Source of the DNA: Pseudomonas serbica
GTDB taxonomy: Bacteria > Pseudomonadota > Gammaproteobacteria > Pseudomonadales > Pseudomonadaceae
Direction of reading: 5' to 3'
Length of the DNA: 64,000 nucleotides
NCBI RefSeq assembly: GCF_028823535.1
Contig: NZ_JAQIYM010000090.1
Location: 992,001 to 1,056,000, forward strand
This document shows positions 8,810-16,798 of the stretch, piece after piece (the stretch's first letter is position 1; every line of letters begins with the position of its first letter). The notes under the pieces were generated by a model. It was not told where the DNA came from and ran no database searches. It worked only from the letters and a program-made list of their open reading frames with translations. A program made the position numbers and the translations under genes.

Positions 8810-10753
8810 TCAGCGAAGTTCAGGATCGTAAAACCCAGGGTGCTGCGGGGTCAGCTTGCCGGCGTAGTAGTCCTCGGCAGCGATAAGCAGCGGCGCCCAT
8901 TCTAGGTATTGCGCACGCGTCCGTGGATCCCGAAAGAACTGCAGGTAATCACCCGGCGCGTAGGCGCTGATATTGAACAGATTCTCAAAGGGAACGCTGA
9001 TGCTTCTTGGCGTTATGCCATCCCCGCGACGGGCACACCGTAACCAACTGAACACCGCTTTTTTTCGAGAAACGCGTTCCGGCACGGCAATGAAGCCAGG
9101 GCCAGGATCACCCCATGGTTTCGTGTGGGTTGGTCTGTGGATTTTCTCTGAACTGCTGCGTCGACGTTTCTCGTTGTACTCGATTTCCTGACGGGCCTCG
9201 TCTCGCTGCCAGAAGTCATCCTGGCCGACCAGAACCGAGTTATCGGTGATTTTGGCGTTGCAGGAGGCCCTGTAGGCCTCAAAATCGGGTGTGTCACCGT
9301 GCAGCAGGGCAAACCCATCGTAAACCAGCTCCACAGCGCTGGCGAAGCTTGCAGGGTTCCAGGACTGCATGGGCCTGACTGGCTCCAGGATGTCTTTGCG
9401 GTCAAACAGGCCCTGGATGATCATGGCGATACGGTTGTACTGCTTGATCCGGTCGGCGATGTCCTTTATAGCCTCGTCGTAGTATACGCTCGACTGGTCG
9501 AACGGATGCCAATCGGAAGCCGGCCAATAATCAACGTTGATGGGGTTGGCGAAATCCCAACTCCCTCTGTTCTTCGCTTTCCACTCGACCTCTGGGTTGT
9601 CGATGAACCACTGTTCACGCTTTTTCTTCTGCTCGGCTATCAGGCGCACCCGATCATCAAAGTCGCGTTTGGTGATCATTTCTTCGACGGTGTTGTTCCT
9701 CATCTTCACCATGGTTGGTTCAGATGCCTCGAACATGGCCTTTTCCGGGAAGATTAATTCGCCGAAGTCAAGGTCGCAGGTTAGTTGATAAAGGTTTTCG
9801 CCGTTACGAATAATGAGGTAGGTGTATTTATCACTTTCCGCATATTGGGCGTTTTCGTGCAGGAGAATCAAACAGCCTTTCCAGTCACGATATTTGATTT
9901 TTCGCCGGATCTGCATGGACACGATGCAACGGGGGAAGGGCAGGATGCGGTCACGGTTGACGGGCTTAGCCAACCAGGTGCGGAAACCTGCCATGTTTTT
10001 GATGTCCATGCCGCCCTCGGCATAGCCCAACAGGCATTCCTCGTCCATGTATAGACGACGCTGCATTAGGTGCAGCTTGTCATCCAGTGTGGCCGGCTGT
10101 CCTTCGGAAAACTGAACGGTCGATTCCGAAAACCCGGCGTACAGGTTGATGTTGAACAGGCGGTCGTCAACTGCGCCCAAGGTCGCCTTCATCTGTTCCT
10201 GCAGACCTTCCAGGGGCAAGGATTCGGCACTCATCCATTTCCCCCAGTCGGCCATGAGTTCTTCGATTTCTTTTTTCTGCAGAGGCTGACGGTCTTTGAA
10301 GGCCTGCAATGCGGATTTGTAGCCTTCAATATTCGCTTGGCTGGAAATTACGGCAACGGAAGTCGAGGCCTCTTGCACTAGGCCACTGCCCTGAGGACTG
10401 TGGCCGATGCCAATAGCGGTTTTCTCCTGCTCGATGCGGGCGAGGGCGCTATCCAGTTCGGATTTGTAGTGGTTGATACGTTCGCGGATCACCTGACTTG
10501 GGTTCGGCTCAAAGCGAAGGATGGCTGAAACTTCGTCGAGGTGCACCCGAATGGCATGCTGACCGTAACCTTGCTTGCGGGGGCTCTTCACCTCTACCGC
10601 ATTGGACATTTCTCTGGTAACGCAGCCGAACCACTCCGCCCCTTCGTCGTTTTTCACCCAAAACCATTGACCCTGCTTGGGCTTATTTTCTTCGCGGTGT
10701 ATCGAAGTGACTTCGCCTGCTTCGAAAACGGTTGGGGTTTGCTTGTCGGTCAT
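8810..10753 (-). CDS. large protein of unknown function (647 aa)
   Basis: I do not recognise this 647-residue protein. The N-terminus (about 25-80) looks like a small beta-rich domain (GQWFWVKNDEGAEWFGCVTR). A predicted coiled coil follows (RERINHYKSELDSALARIEQEKT, split near residue 95). The middle contains a second helical segment (KDIADRIKQYNRIAMIIQGL). No signal peptide, membrane helix, Walker motif or nuclease motif is evident. It has no FxxDLGL tag. It shares a 41-base upstream repeat with the ATP-grasp gene, so the two probably share a regulator and may act together. Both oppose the surrounding array and look like an inserted module. Confidence 0.8.
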   Translation of the reverse strand: MTDKQTPTVFEAGEVTSIHREENKPKQGQWFWVKNDEGAEWFGCVTREMSNAVEVKSPRKQGYGQHAIRVHLDEVSAILRFEPNPSQVIRERINHYKSELDSALARIEQEKTAIGIGHSPQGSGLVQEASTSVAVISSQANIEGYKSALQAFKDRQPLQKKEIEELMADWGKWMSAESLPLEGLQEQMKATLGAVDDRLFNINLYAGFSESTVQFSEGQPATLDDKLHLMQRRLYMDEECLLGYAEGGMDIKNMAGFRTWLAKPVNRDRILPFPRCIVSMQIRRKIKYRDWKGCLILLHENAQYAESDKYTYLIIRNGENLYQLTCDLDFGELIFPEKAMFEASEPTMVKMRNNTVEEMITKRDFDDRVRLIAEQKKKREQWFIDNPEVEWKAKNRGSWDFANPINVDYWPASDWHPFDQSSVYYDEAIKDIADRIKQYNRIAMIIQGLFDRKDILEPVRPMQSWNPASFASAVELVYDGFALLHGDTPDFEAYRASCNAKITDNSVLVGQDDFWQRDEARQEIEYNEKRRRSSSEKIHRPTHTKPWGDPGPGFIAVPERVSRKKAVFSWLRCARRGDGITPRSISVPFENLFNISAYAPGDYLQFFRDPRTRAQYLEWAPLLIAAEDYYAGKLTPQHPGFYDPELR

Positions 10754-10913
10754 GAGCTAGTTCGTCCAGTTGATCTGCCTGAAGGGTATCGGCTTCTTCG
10801 GGCATAGTGCAACGCCCGGCTAATGATTGAACGGAGTGATCGCTATTGGAGGAGTCGTGAGAAAACACCGCACATCCGTCTTTCTTTGCGTGAGTATAGT
10901 AGAGCTTTACCGG

Positions 10914-10954
10914 CATATCAATTAGCCATGGCTAGATAATGCCAATAAATTGCC
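10914..10954 (-). repeat. 41-base repeat, copy 1 (upstream of the 647-residue gene)
   Basis: This matches the copy at 11950-11990 in strict register. CATATCAAT-x-AGCCA is shared at the left, and ATAATG-[CT]-CAATAAATTGCC at the right (18 of 19 identical). Only the central few bases differ. Each copy lies 100-160 bases upstream of a minus-strand start codon, so a promoter or operator shared by both genes is the simplest reading. Confidence 0.65.
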
Positions 10955-10969
10955 TGCCTCTGGATTTAA

Positions 10970-10992
10970 AAGACCGCCACGCGGGCGGTCTT
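10970..10992 (-). terminator. probable terminator of the ATP-grasp gene
   Basis: There is a perfect nine-base stem, AAGACCGCC (10970-10978) with GGCGGTCTT (10984-10992), and a five-base loop. It lies about 70 bases past the ATP-grasp stop on the minus strand. The T-tract is short (TTTAAATCC), so efficiency is uncertain. Confidence 0.6.
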
Positions 10993-11064
10993 CATGAAGT
11001 GTATCGCGGCCCAGCTTGGTCACGGGCGCTTTGGTGCTGTCAGCGGTCGAATCCAGCGCTTAAC

Positions 11065-11844
11065 TCAGTCTAGACTCAGCATTTCGATGTAGGCTCCCAT
11101 GATCTTGAACGCAGTGTCGCCGTACCAACCGGAGGAATGGAAGTTGTTGAACTCGAGGAATTTGAAGCCGTCCGGGGTCTTAGCCATGTCCAGCACCACC
11201 GCATTCGAGGGGACGTACACATCCGCGATGCGTTGGGCGGCGGCGTAAATAGCGTGCTCGTCGACCGGGAACACTTCAACCTTGCCATTGATCATGTAGC
11301 CTCGGATCTCAATGACTTTGCCGTCGATCACCCAGCAGCGGTATTCGCGCTCGATAACCTTGGGTTTGGACACAAACACATCCAGATCATCCGGGATATG
11401 ACGCTCACCGCAATGGGTCAGCCAGCTCTCGAGAGTGAACAGCCGGGCAATGATGGCTTTGTCCACTGACGTCGGTCGAACGTGTGCCGGGCCCTGGGCC
11501 TTGAGGTGCTCAAGCACCTCACAGGCTTTCATTTCCAGGCCGCCATGGTTCAGAGCGATGTCGCCGAGCTTCTCCATCCACAAGTCGGCGGAATAGCCGT
11601 TTTCGTCGCTCGGGATGTAAGCGCCGAGGGGACTGTCCTTGAACCGCTGGAGGAAATCAATCGACCCGTAGGGAATCACCAGGTCGTATTGCGCCCAATC
11701 CACACCGCAATTCATGACGTCAAAATCCTGGGTAAAGGTGCGATCAATGACGTCGTAGCCAGCATATTGGGCGTAATAGCCGACCGGCGCAGTAACACGC
11801 TCGATGTGGTTGGTTTGCAGAAAGAAGGCGATGGATCGTTTCAT
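11065..11844 (-). CDS. ATP-grasp domain protein (R2K-clade type)
   Basis: This 259-residue protein looks like an ATP-grasp ligase, which would form an amide or peptide-type bond using ATP. Supporting segments are REYRCWVIDGKVIEIRGYMI (about 160-180) and the metal/ATP-binding end FLEFNNFHSSGWYGD (about 228-243), whose Glu-x-Asn arrangement is typical. From memory the layout matches the R2K clade, known mainly from phages and conflict-type loci. The substrate cannot be told from sequence. It is a stand-alone gene on the minus strand, with its own terminator and the 41-base repeat upstream. It has no FxxDLGL tag. Confidence 0.65.
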   Translation of the reverse strand: MKRSIAFFLQTNHIERVTAPVGYYAQYAGYDVIDRTFTQDFDVMNCGVDWAQYDLVIPYGSIDFLQRFKDSPLGAYIPSDENGYSADLWMEKLGDIALNHGGLEMKACEVLEHLKAQGPAHVRPTSVDKAIIARLFTLESWLTHCGERHIPDDLDVFVSKPKVIEREYRCWVIDGKVIEIRGYMINGKVEVFPVDEHAIYAAAQRIADVYVPSNAVVLDMAKTPDGFKFLEFNNFHSSGWYGDTAFKIMGAYIEMLSLD

Positions 11845-11949
11845 CGAGATGCGCCATGCAGGAAGGTTTAAGACGTGACGCGCCGGTGGCTAAGGGTGGA
11901 GAAACGCGTATTCGGTTGTCGTGGTGCGAGTTTAGCAACGGCAAAGAAT

Positions 11950-11990
11950 CATATCAATCAGCCACACATCAATAATGTCAATAAATTGCC
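11950..11990 (-). repeat. 41-base repeat, copy 2 (upstream of the ATP-grasp gene)
   Basis: This is the partner of 10914-10954 (see there). On the minus strand this copy contains TTGACA, which could serve as a -35 element; copy 1 has TTGGCA at the same place. No well-spaced -10 is obvious, so the promoter reading is tentative. Confidence 0.65.
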
Positions 11991-12119
11991 AGGCTGGCGG
12001 CTAAACAACCCTGAGTGATCAGGTTCTGGCTCAGATCAGAGGAAGGAGAAGCTACTTGTGCACACTTTAAATTATAAGCGTTATTACTAAAATGGAGGGC
12101 CGTCCGCTTCTGGCCTACT

Positions 12120-12132
12120 TTACTAATAGTAA
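12120..12132 (+). promoter_or_regulatory. inverted repeat, possible operator
   Basis: TTACTA-A-TAGTAA is a perfect six-base inverted repeat in the AT-rich stretch about 90 bases before the -10 box of the next gene. Its size suits a dimeric HTH regulator, and the XRE protein at 5491-5886 is the nearest candidate. This is inference from symmetry alone. Confidence 0.35.
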
Positions 12133-12194
12133 CTAGCTAAAATTAACCATCAGGGAGAATAAGTTCTCTATCTAGTTGATTTTCGTAAATAAAA

Positions 12195-12221
12195 TTTGAA
12201 TTAGCAAAAGCTGTTTATAAT
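12195..12221 (+). promoter_or_regulatory. candidate sigma-70 promoter
   Basis: A consensus -10, TATAAT at 12216-12221, lies 33 bases before the ATG at 12255. The best -35-like match, TTTGAA at 12195-12200, gives a short 15-base spacer, so the -10 carries most of the evidence. Confidence 0.45.
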
Positions 12222-12254
12222 AATGCGAGTGTGTCCAAGGTTAAGGGAGCACTT

Positions 12255-12764
12255 ATGAGTGATAAAGGACGTATTTTGCCTGAGCAGGAAGGGTCGCTGA
12301 TTGGGAGGGTGTCCGAAAGGATGGCCGTTGTCACCCAGGCTTTCCCGCTCGATAAGATTGAAACACTCAAAATCATTGGTAAGCCAATGGTCGACAGCTG
12401 GAATCACCCTCTGGTCGGTTTGAGTCAGCGGTTGCTTCAGCATCATGGCTTGAATTATGAGTCGGAACACGCAAGCGCGTCGGCGGAGCAGGGGAATGGA
12501 GCCCCAAGAAAATCTGCGTCATTGAGCTTCACGGACTATGGCATCTTCGTCTACAGCGACGATAAGCCAAGCTTTGAGATCGACGGCTCCTTCGACAACC
12601 TGATTGGCTTTTACCAATACCCCAGCTTCCTGGTCGATAAAATGCCCAGGCTGATGGAATTGGCCGAATATTGGGGGAATCAGCCACCCCACCGTTTGGA
12701 AAAGCCGCTGTACCCCCTCAAGCGTGAGAGGAATGTGGACAACGACTTCGGCCTCGGCTTGTAA
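12255..12764 (+). CDS. unknown protein with a variant tail (169 aa)
   Basis: This protein is not recognised. I chose ATG at 12255, which follows AAGGGAG with good spacing; the frame extends to a GTG at 12231 without a ribosome-binding site. The protein has an extended middle (SLSFTDYGIFVYSDD, FEIDGSFDNLIGFYQYPSFL) and no export signal. It ends in NDFGLGL, reminiscent of but not identical to the array tag: Phe is two residues closer to the end and the Asp sits before it. It follows a strong -10 box and opens the second array block. It may be a distant member or a partner. It is far shorter than most array proteins. Confidence 0.75.
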   Translation: MSDKGRILPEQEGSLIGRVSERMAVVTQAFPLDKIETLKIIGKPMVDSWNHPLVGLSQRLLQHHGLNYESEHASASAEQGNGAPRKSASLSFTDYGIFVYSDDKPSFEIDGSFDNLIGFYQYPSFLVDKMPRLMELAEYWGNQPPHRLEKPLYPLKRERNVDNDFGLGL

Positions 12765-12949
12765 AGTTGCCCGGCCATGGAGGCTGCGTGTGCGTTAGTG
12801 CACGAGTCGCAACTTGCGGACTTTAACGACGCCGGTTGCTGGCCATTCTTTCTCTGTTTCATCTGCCCGTCAGCCCAGCCTGGCGTACGCTAGCTCCGCT
12901 AAGATCGGCCATGCCATACTTGATGGACAGCCATTTTGAGCCATCAATC

Positions 12950-14104
12950 ATGTCGACTGCACCCAACGAATTGCTCCTGGCGGCGCAAGCCATCAAAGAC
13001 CAAATTCGGGCCCTGAATTTCTCTGCCTTGCCTGCGCTAAGTCAGCATTACCGTCGCGTAGTGCAACAAGGAGCGCTCGATGAGACTTTCTGGAGCGTGA
13101 GCAGTGATGATGTTTCGATGAAGTCGCTGATGGAATTACTGGTCAGCACTGTTCGAGACTCGAAATTGAGTGGCGAAGATTTCATCCACATTATTCAAAG
13201 CTTTCCCATCTCACCGGTGGCGGCAATGGTTCTGATCAACAAGGACGCCTGCCCGGTCGAGCTGATCACCAAGCGTATGATTGAGAGCACGCCGGTGAGC
13301 AAATGGGATCACACCGCCCAATGGTTACTGGCAACAATTCACGACAAAAGTCTGGCCAGTGGCGATCTCTACCTGACCCACCTGCTTAAATCTCGGCCTG
13401 CTGCGTCCGGCTTTTCCAAGTCGAATCTGGATTACATGTTTTCCGCGCTGGAAGCCATTCAGACTCCATCGCCGGCATTGCGCCGCGAGTTGCGCTCGTC
13501 AGACCGCGAAATTTTAGATCGCCTGCAAATGGAAGTTGATGACCCAGACAAGATTTCCTTGGGCGCTCTTACAGCGCTGCACCGTGGCGGATGTAAAGGC
13601 GTTGTTCGCTTCGCTTTGCTGAAAAATCGTATTAACTGGCAGCATGATCCAAAGGATTCCGCGACGGCCCCGCGAAGAGCGGCGGCTTGGCAGGGGATCA
13701 TGGACGCCAAGGTGCCGCTGCCCCAGGCGTTTATCAAAGATGCCCTGAACGGTTGCGGTTATGGCCAAACCCAGGACAACGAAGCCCCGGCGTTCGTCTA
13801 TTTCCTGAATCTCGTAGGCCTGGACGTGGATGTCAAACACACGCCATCGCCGGCATCTCTCAATCATCAACTCAGCAGCCTGATGTCCTCGCTGGCGAAG
13901 GCCGTGACGGTGTGCGACGTGCTGAAAGTCGATTATGAAAGTCGACTTGTCGACGTGCTGCAGTTTCTGTCAGACGGCATTGAGTCTGATGCGCGATTTT
14001 CGAAAGCGGTGCTGGACTCGGGCCTTTCAGGTCGATTTTTCGAAAAATTCCCACGTATGAAACCGCATATGGGGCAACTCTTTAGTCAGGACATGGGGCT
14101 CTGA
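12950..14104 (+). CDS. FxxDLGL-tail array protein, singleton group F
   Basis: This protein has 384 residues if started at ATG 12950 (MSTAPNELL). The frame remains open upstream, with ATGs at 12911 and 12923, so the start is uncertain. The body does not align by eye with groups A-E: the N-terminal half is helical and the middle contains LTALHRGGCKGVVRFALLKN. The terminus is FSQDMGL, so the tag is retained even though the rest of the protein looks unrelated. That contrast is strong evidence that the tag matters on its own. The next gene starts one base after its stop. Function unknown. Confidence 0.8.
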   Translation: MSTAPNELLLAAQAIKDQIRALNFSALPALSQHYRRVVQQGALDETFWSVSSDDVSMKSLMELLVSTVRDSKLSGEDFIHIIQSFPISPVAAMVLINKDACPVELITKRMIESTPVSKWDHTAQWLLATIHDKSLASGDLYLTHLLKSRPAASGFSKSNLDYMFSALEAIQTPSPALRRELRSSDREILDRLQMEVDDPDKISLGALTALHRGGCKGVVRFALLKNRINWQHDPKDSATAPRRAAAWQGIMDAKVPLPQAFIKDALNGCGYGQTQDNEAPAFVYFLNLVGLDVDVKHTPSPASLNHQLSSLMSSLAKAVTVCDVLKVDYESRLVDVLQFLSDGIESDARFSKAVLDSGLSGRFFEKFPRMKPHMGQLFSQDMGL

Positions 14105-14105
14105 T

Positions 14106-15422
14106 ATGCATGATATCGCTGGGCGATGTGCCCAACTACGTGATTCCCTAGTAGCCAAGAAAGAGGCAGGGGACGATTCAGTGACCATTAGCCTGTGTGT
14201 CGACATTCACACTGAATTTCTGCGGGTCGTGAGTAATCGAGACTTCAAGATTGATCATGCGGCATTCTCGCAACTTGTGGATCTGTTGAAGGCTATGGAG
14301 AGCTTGATGGGGCTAAATGGGGTACTGTCCCTTGGCAGCAGGTTGATGACACGACGCCCGCAGAGACCGCCCGAGGACGAAACCAATTGGCCTGCTCAAG
14401 CCAACGACAGCACCCCTAAAGTCATTGATCTGTTTGCGCTGCTAGCCCGGCACGCCAAAGCTGGATCGTCGAGCTTTTCCAACCAAAATGTGCTGCATTT
14501 GATGCGTGAGGTGCTCGCGCAGCATGCGAGCCACATGACTGTTGAAGAGATGAAGCCGTTCCTTGATCAATCGAGGGATCTTACCTGGGCTTGTAAGGTC
14601 GCCACGTCTGTTAATGGTGAGGACACAAGGCCAGCCTGCGTGTATTTCGACAAACAAAACGCCCTGCAGGAAATCGCTACTACTGAGTCGCTGCCAAACC
14701 AGGCTTGGACAGGTCTTTTGCAGCATTATTTCCCCTTTGGGATGGGGGACATGACGCCTGAATCGATTCTTGCCGGAGGCCTAGGCCGTGGGTTGCCAAG
14801 GGATTTTGATCGCTTTGCGCTTAAGGTCATAGAAATCGGTCAGGCCGGCATCAAGATTCCTATGCACCGGACTGACGTGGTTCTGGTTTCTCAGATGCTG
14901 GAGCGCATGACGCTCGTTGTGTCGAAAGAGGCCAACACGCCAAGGGCGCAGCATTACGTGGAGGCGATTACGGCGCTGGTCGCCATTACCGTGCCGGTGC
15001 TCGACAAGATCAACGACAAGACATCGCTGTTCGCCGTGACGGGGAAGAACAACCCGATGGCCAAGTCGACGTTCTACAACCATTGCACGTTGGACGCGCT
15101 GAAAGATACCGCCATTCCATTGGCTTATCCCGAGGCCACCCAGGCGTTGGAACATTTCAGATTCCAGGTTCTTCTACACACCGTGGCCGTCAGCGATACG
15201 TTTCACAAGAAAAACGAATATTACAGGGACAAGGAGCACCTTCAAGAGTTATCCGATCTCTGTGCGCAATCGCTGATTGAGCCAAAACCGCTCGCTGCGA
15301 TAACACCCGCCGCACGTTTAATCCTCGTTCGCGAGATGAGCGAAGGCCCGGCCCGCCGTAAGTTGATGACTGACGACATGAAGATTCGCAAAGTGCTCTT
15401 CATCGAAGACCTGGGGATGTAA
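14106..15422 (+). CDS. FxxDLGL-tail array protein, group C (C1)
   Basis: This is a 438-residue protein. The group C hallmark ANDSTPKVIDLFALLARHA sits at about residues 98-116, followed by VEEMKPFLDQS and LTWAC, then LPNQAWTGLLQHYF and TDVVLVSQMLERM. The last two correspond to the NQ and DxxLVxQ motifs of group B, which links the two groups. The C-terminus is FIEDLGM. The start codon overlaps nothing but lies one base from the previous stop. Soluble, with no export signal. Function unknown. Confidence 0.83.
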   Translation: MHDIAGRCAQLRDSLVAKKEAGDDSVTISLCVDIHTEFLRVVSNRDFKIDHAAFSQLVDLLKAMESLMGLNGVLSLGSRLMTRRPQRPPEDETNWPAQANDSTPKVIDLFALLARHAKAGSSSFSNQNVLHLMREVLAQHASHMTVEEMKPFLDQSRDLTWACKVATSVNGEDTRPACVYFDKQNALQEIATTESLPNQAWTGLLQHYFPFGMGDMTPESILAGGLGRGLPRDFDRFALKVIEIGQAGIKIPMHRTDVVLVSQMLERMTLVVSKEANTPRAQHYVEAITALVAITVPVLDKINDKTSLFAVTGKNNPMAKSTFYNHCTLDALKDTAIPLAYPEATQALEHFRFQVLLHTVAVSDTFHKKNEYYRDKEHLQELSDLCAQSLIEPKPLAAITPAARLILVREMSEGPARRKLMTDDMKIRKVLFIEDLGM

Positions 15423-16772
15423 ATGATGACCGCCAAGGCTGAATTACCCACCACACGCCCAGCCCCATGGAGCCGGATCGAGCTTCTGACAAAGGATTGG
15501 CTTAAGGAGCTCAGAGAGCGCAAAGCTTACGGCACGCTCGAAGAGTGCCAAAACCTTGCACTTTTGACCCGCAAATCCGCATCCGATGCTATGCACTCTA
15601 CGAATCTTCAGCATGACCTTGAAGGGTTCGTTGGATTGGTGGAGTTGCTGAAGGAAATTGAGGGGTTGGTGTCAGCAACAGAGTTACTGACCCTAGGCAC
15701 TGTCATCATGATTTCTCGCCCCAACCGGCCTTACGATTGGGCGAGTAACAAGCCGGTCGAGGCCAACGACAGCACGCCCACGGTCATCGAGCTGTTTGGT
15801 TTGCTGTCAAAACACGCCGTTGATGGGTTCGACTCGGTGAACTGTGTTAACGCAACGCACGTGCTCCGCCAGGTATTGGCCCAGCATGCTCATCTCATGA
15901 GCGTCGAGCAGATGAAGCCGTTTCTGGAAGCGTCACCAACGCTCACATGGAAGTGTAAGGAGACTGTGAATATACAGGCTACTCGTTACAGCCCTGAGTC
16001 GGCTTACTTCCGGAGTCAGGAATTGTTGTCGACCCGGCGAGAGTGGACGTTGCCGAATCAGGCCCTAGTCGCCTTGCTGCACAACAGCTTCCCAGAAGGC
16101 CCTGAAGGTTGTGATCCTGCGGACGTATTGGTTGGAGGCTCCGGTGCAGAGAGTTTCGACAAGCTGACGTCTAAACTCCTTTACATCGCCAATGCCGGTA
16201 TCAAGATCGGGATGAAGCGAACGGATGTGGTGCTTATTTCGCAGATCCTTGAACGAATGACGCACATTGTCACCGTAGAAGCGGGCACGGATAGGGCGAA
16301 GCATTACGCGACGGCTTTGGTGTCGTTGATCGACATGGTGTTGCCGCAAGCACCGAAGATCAATTCCAAAAACTGCATCTACGCTGCAGTTGGTATCAAG
16401 AAAAACCCGATGTGCGACGATGGCTTCTTCAATACTTGTACGTTACGAGCCCTGAAGGTGGCGACTGTTCCGGAAGGTTACCCGGAGGCCGTGGAGGCCC
16501 TGGAGAATTTCCGCTACCAGGTGCTACTACATACCGTGCACATCAGTCCCACGCTGCGAAAATTCGACGACTTTAACGACGACGATCACATCGCTGAGCT
16601 GGCGGATCTGTGTTCTGCGTCATTGGCTAGGAAGACCGGCCTACAGCCACTGAGCGGGGTGGATAAGCTAAACCTGGTGCGTTGGATGCATGACGGCCCG
16701 GTACGGCGTCAATTGATGACCGATAATATGAAGGTGCGTAAAGAGATCTTCATGGAAGACCTGGGGCTGTAA
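15423..16772 (+). CDS. FxxDLGL-tail array protein, group C (C2)
   Basis: This is a 449-residue paralogue of C1 and C3, with ATG directly abutting the C1 stop (a second in-frame ATG follows at 15426). Visible segments are EANDSTPTVIELFGLLSKHA, EQMKPFLEASPTLTWKC, LPNQALVALLHNSFP, TDVVLISQILERMTHIV, a KNCIYAAVGIKKNPM stretch and the tail FMEDLGL. The KNCIY segment is nearly the same in C3, pointing to recent duplication. The N-terminus has about ten extra residues relative to C1. Function unknown. Confidence 0.83.
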   Translation: MMTAKAELPTTRPAPWSRIELLTKDWLKELRERKAYGTLEECQNLALLTRKSASDAMHSTNLQHDLEGFVGLVELLKEIEGLVSATELLTLGTVIMISRPNRPYDWASNKPVEANDSTPTVIELFGLLSKHAVDGFDSVNCVNATHVLRQVLAQHAHLMSVEQMKPFLEASPTLTWKCKETVNIQATRYSPESAYFRSQELLSTRREWTLPNQALVALLHNSFPEGPEGCDPADVLVGGSGAESFDKLTSKLLYIANAGIKIGMKRTDVVLISQILERMTHIVTVEAGTDRAKHYATALVSLIDMVLPQAPKINSKNCIYAAVGIKKNPMCDDGFFNTCTLRALKVATVPEGYPEAVEALENFRYQVLLHTVHISPTLRKFDDFNDDDHIAELADLCSASLARKTGLQPLSGVDKLNLVRWMHDGPVRRQLMTDNMKVRKEIFMEDLGL

Positions 16773-16798
16773 AACATGCCAAACAACTGGAGTGCATC

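Larger units (their letters stand above)
10754..11064. other. 311-base intergenic region
   Basis: No convincing gene is seen here. It holds the upstream region of the 647-residue gene, including the first copy of a 41-base repeat (10914-10954), and the terminator hairpin of the ATP-grasp gene (10970-10992). A short minus-strand open frame of 77 codons overlapping the gene start has no support. Confidence 0.6.
11845..12254. other. 410-base divergent intergenic region
   Basis: There is no gene here. It separates the ATP-grasp gene (minus) from the 169-residue gene (plus). The left part carries the second 41-base repeat (11950-11990). The right part (about 12,055-12,230) is strikingly AT-rich for this window and contains the inverted repeat TTACTA-A-TAGTAA at 12120-12132 and a good -10 box at 12216. 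I infer that transcription of the second array block starts here. Confidence 0.6.

Noticed and set aside
10683..10916. 77-codon minus-strand open frame
   Set aside because: It overlaps the start of the 647-residue gene in another frame, with no ribosome-binding site and no conserved features.
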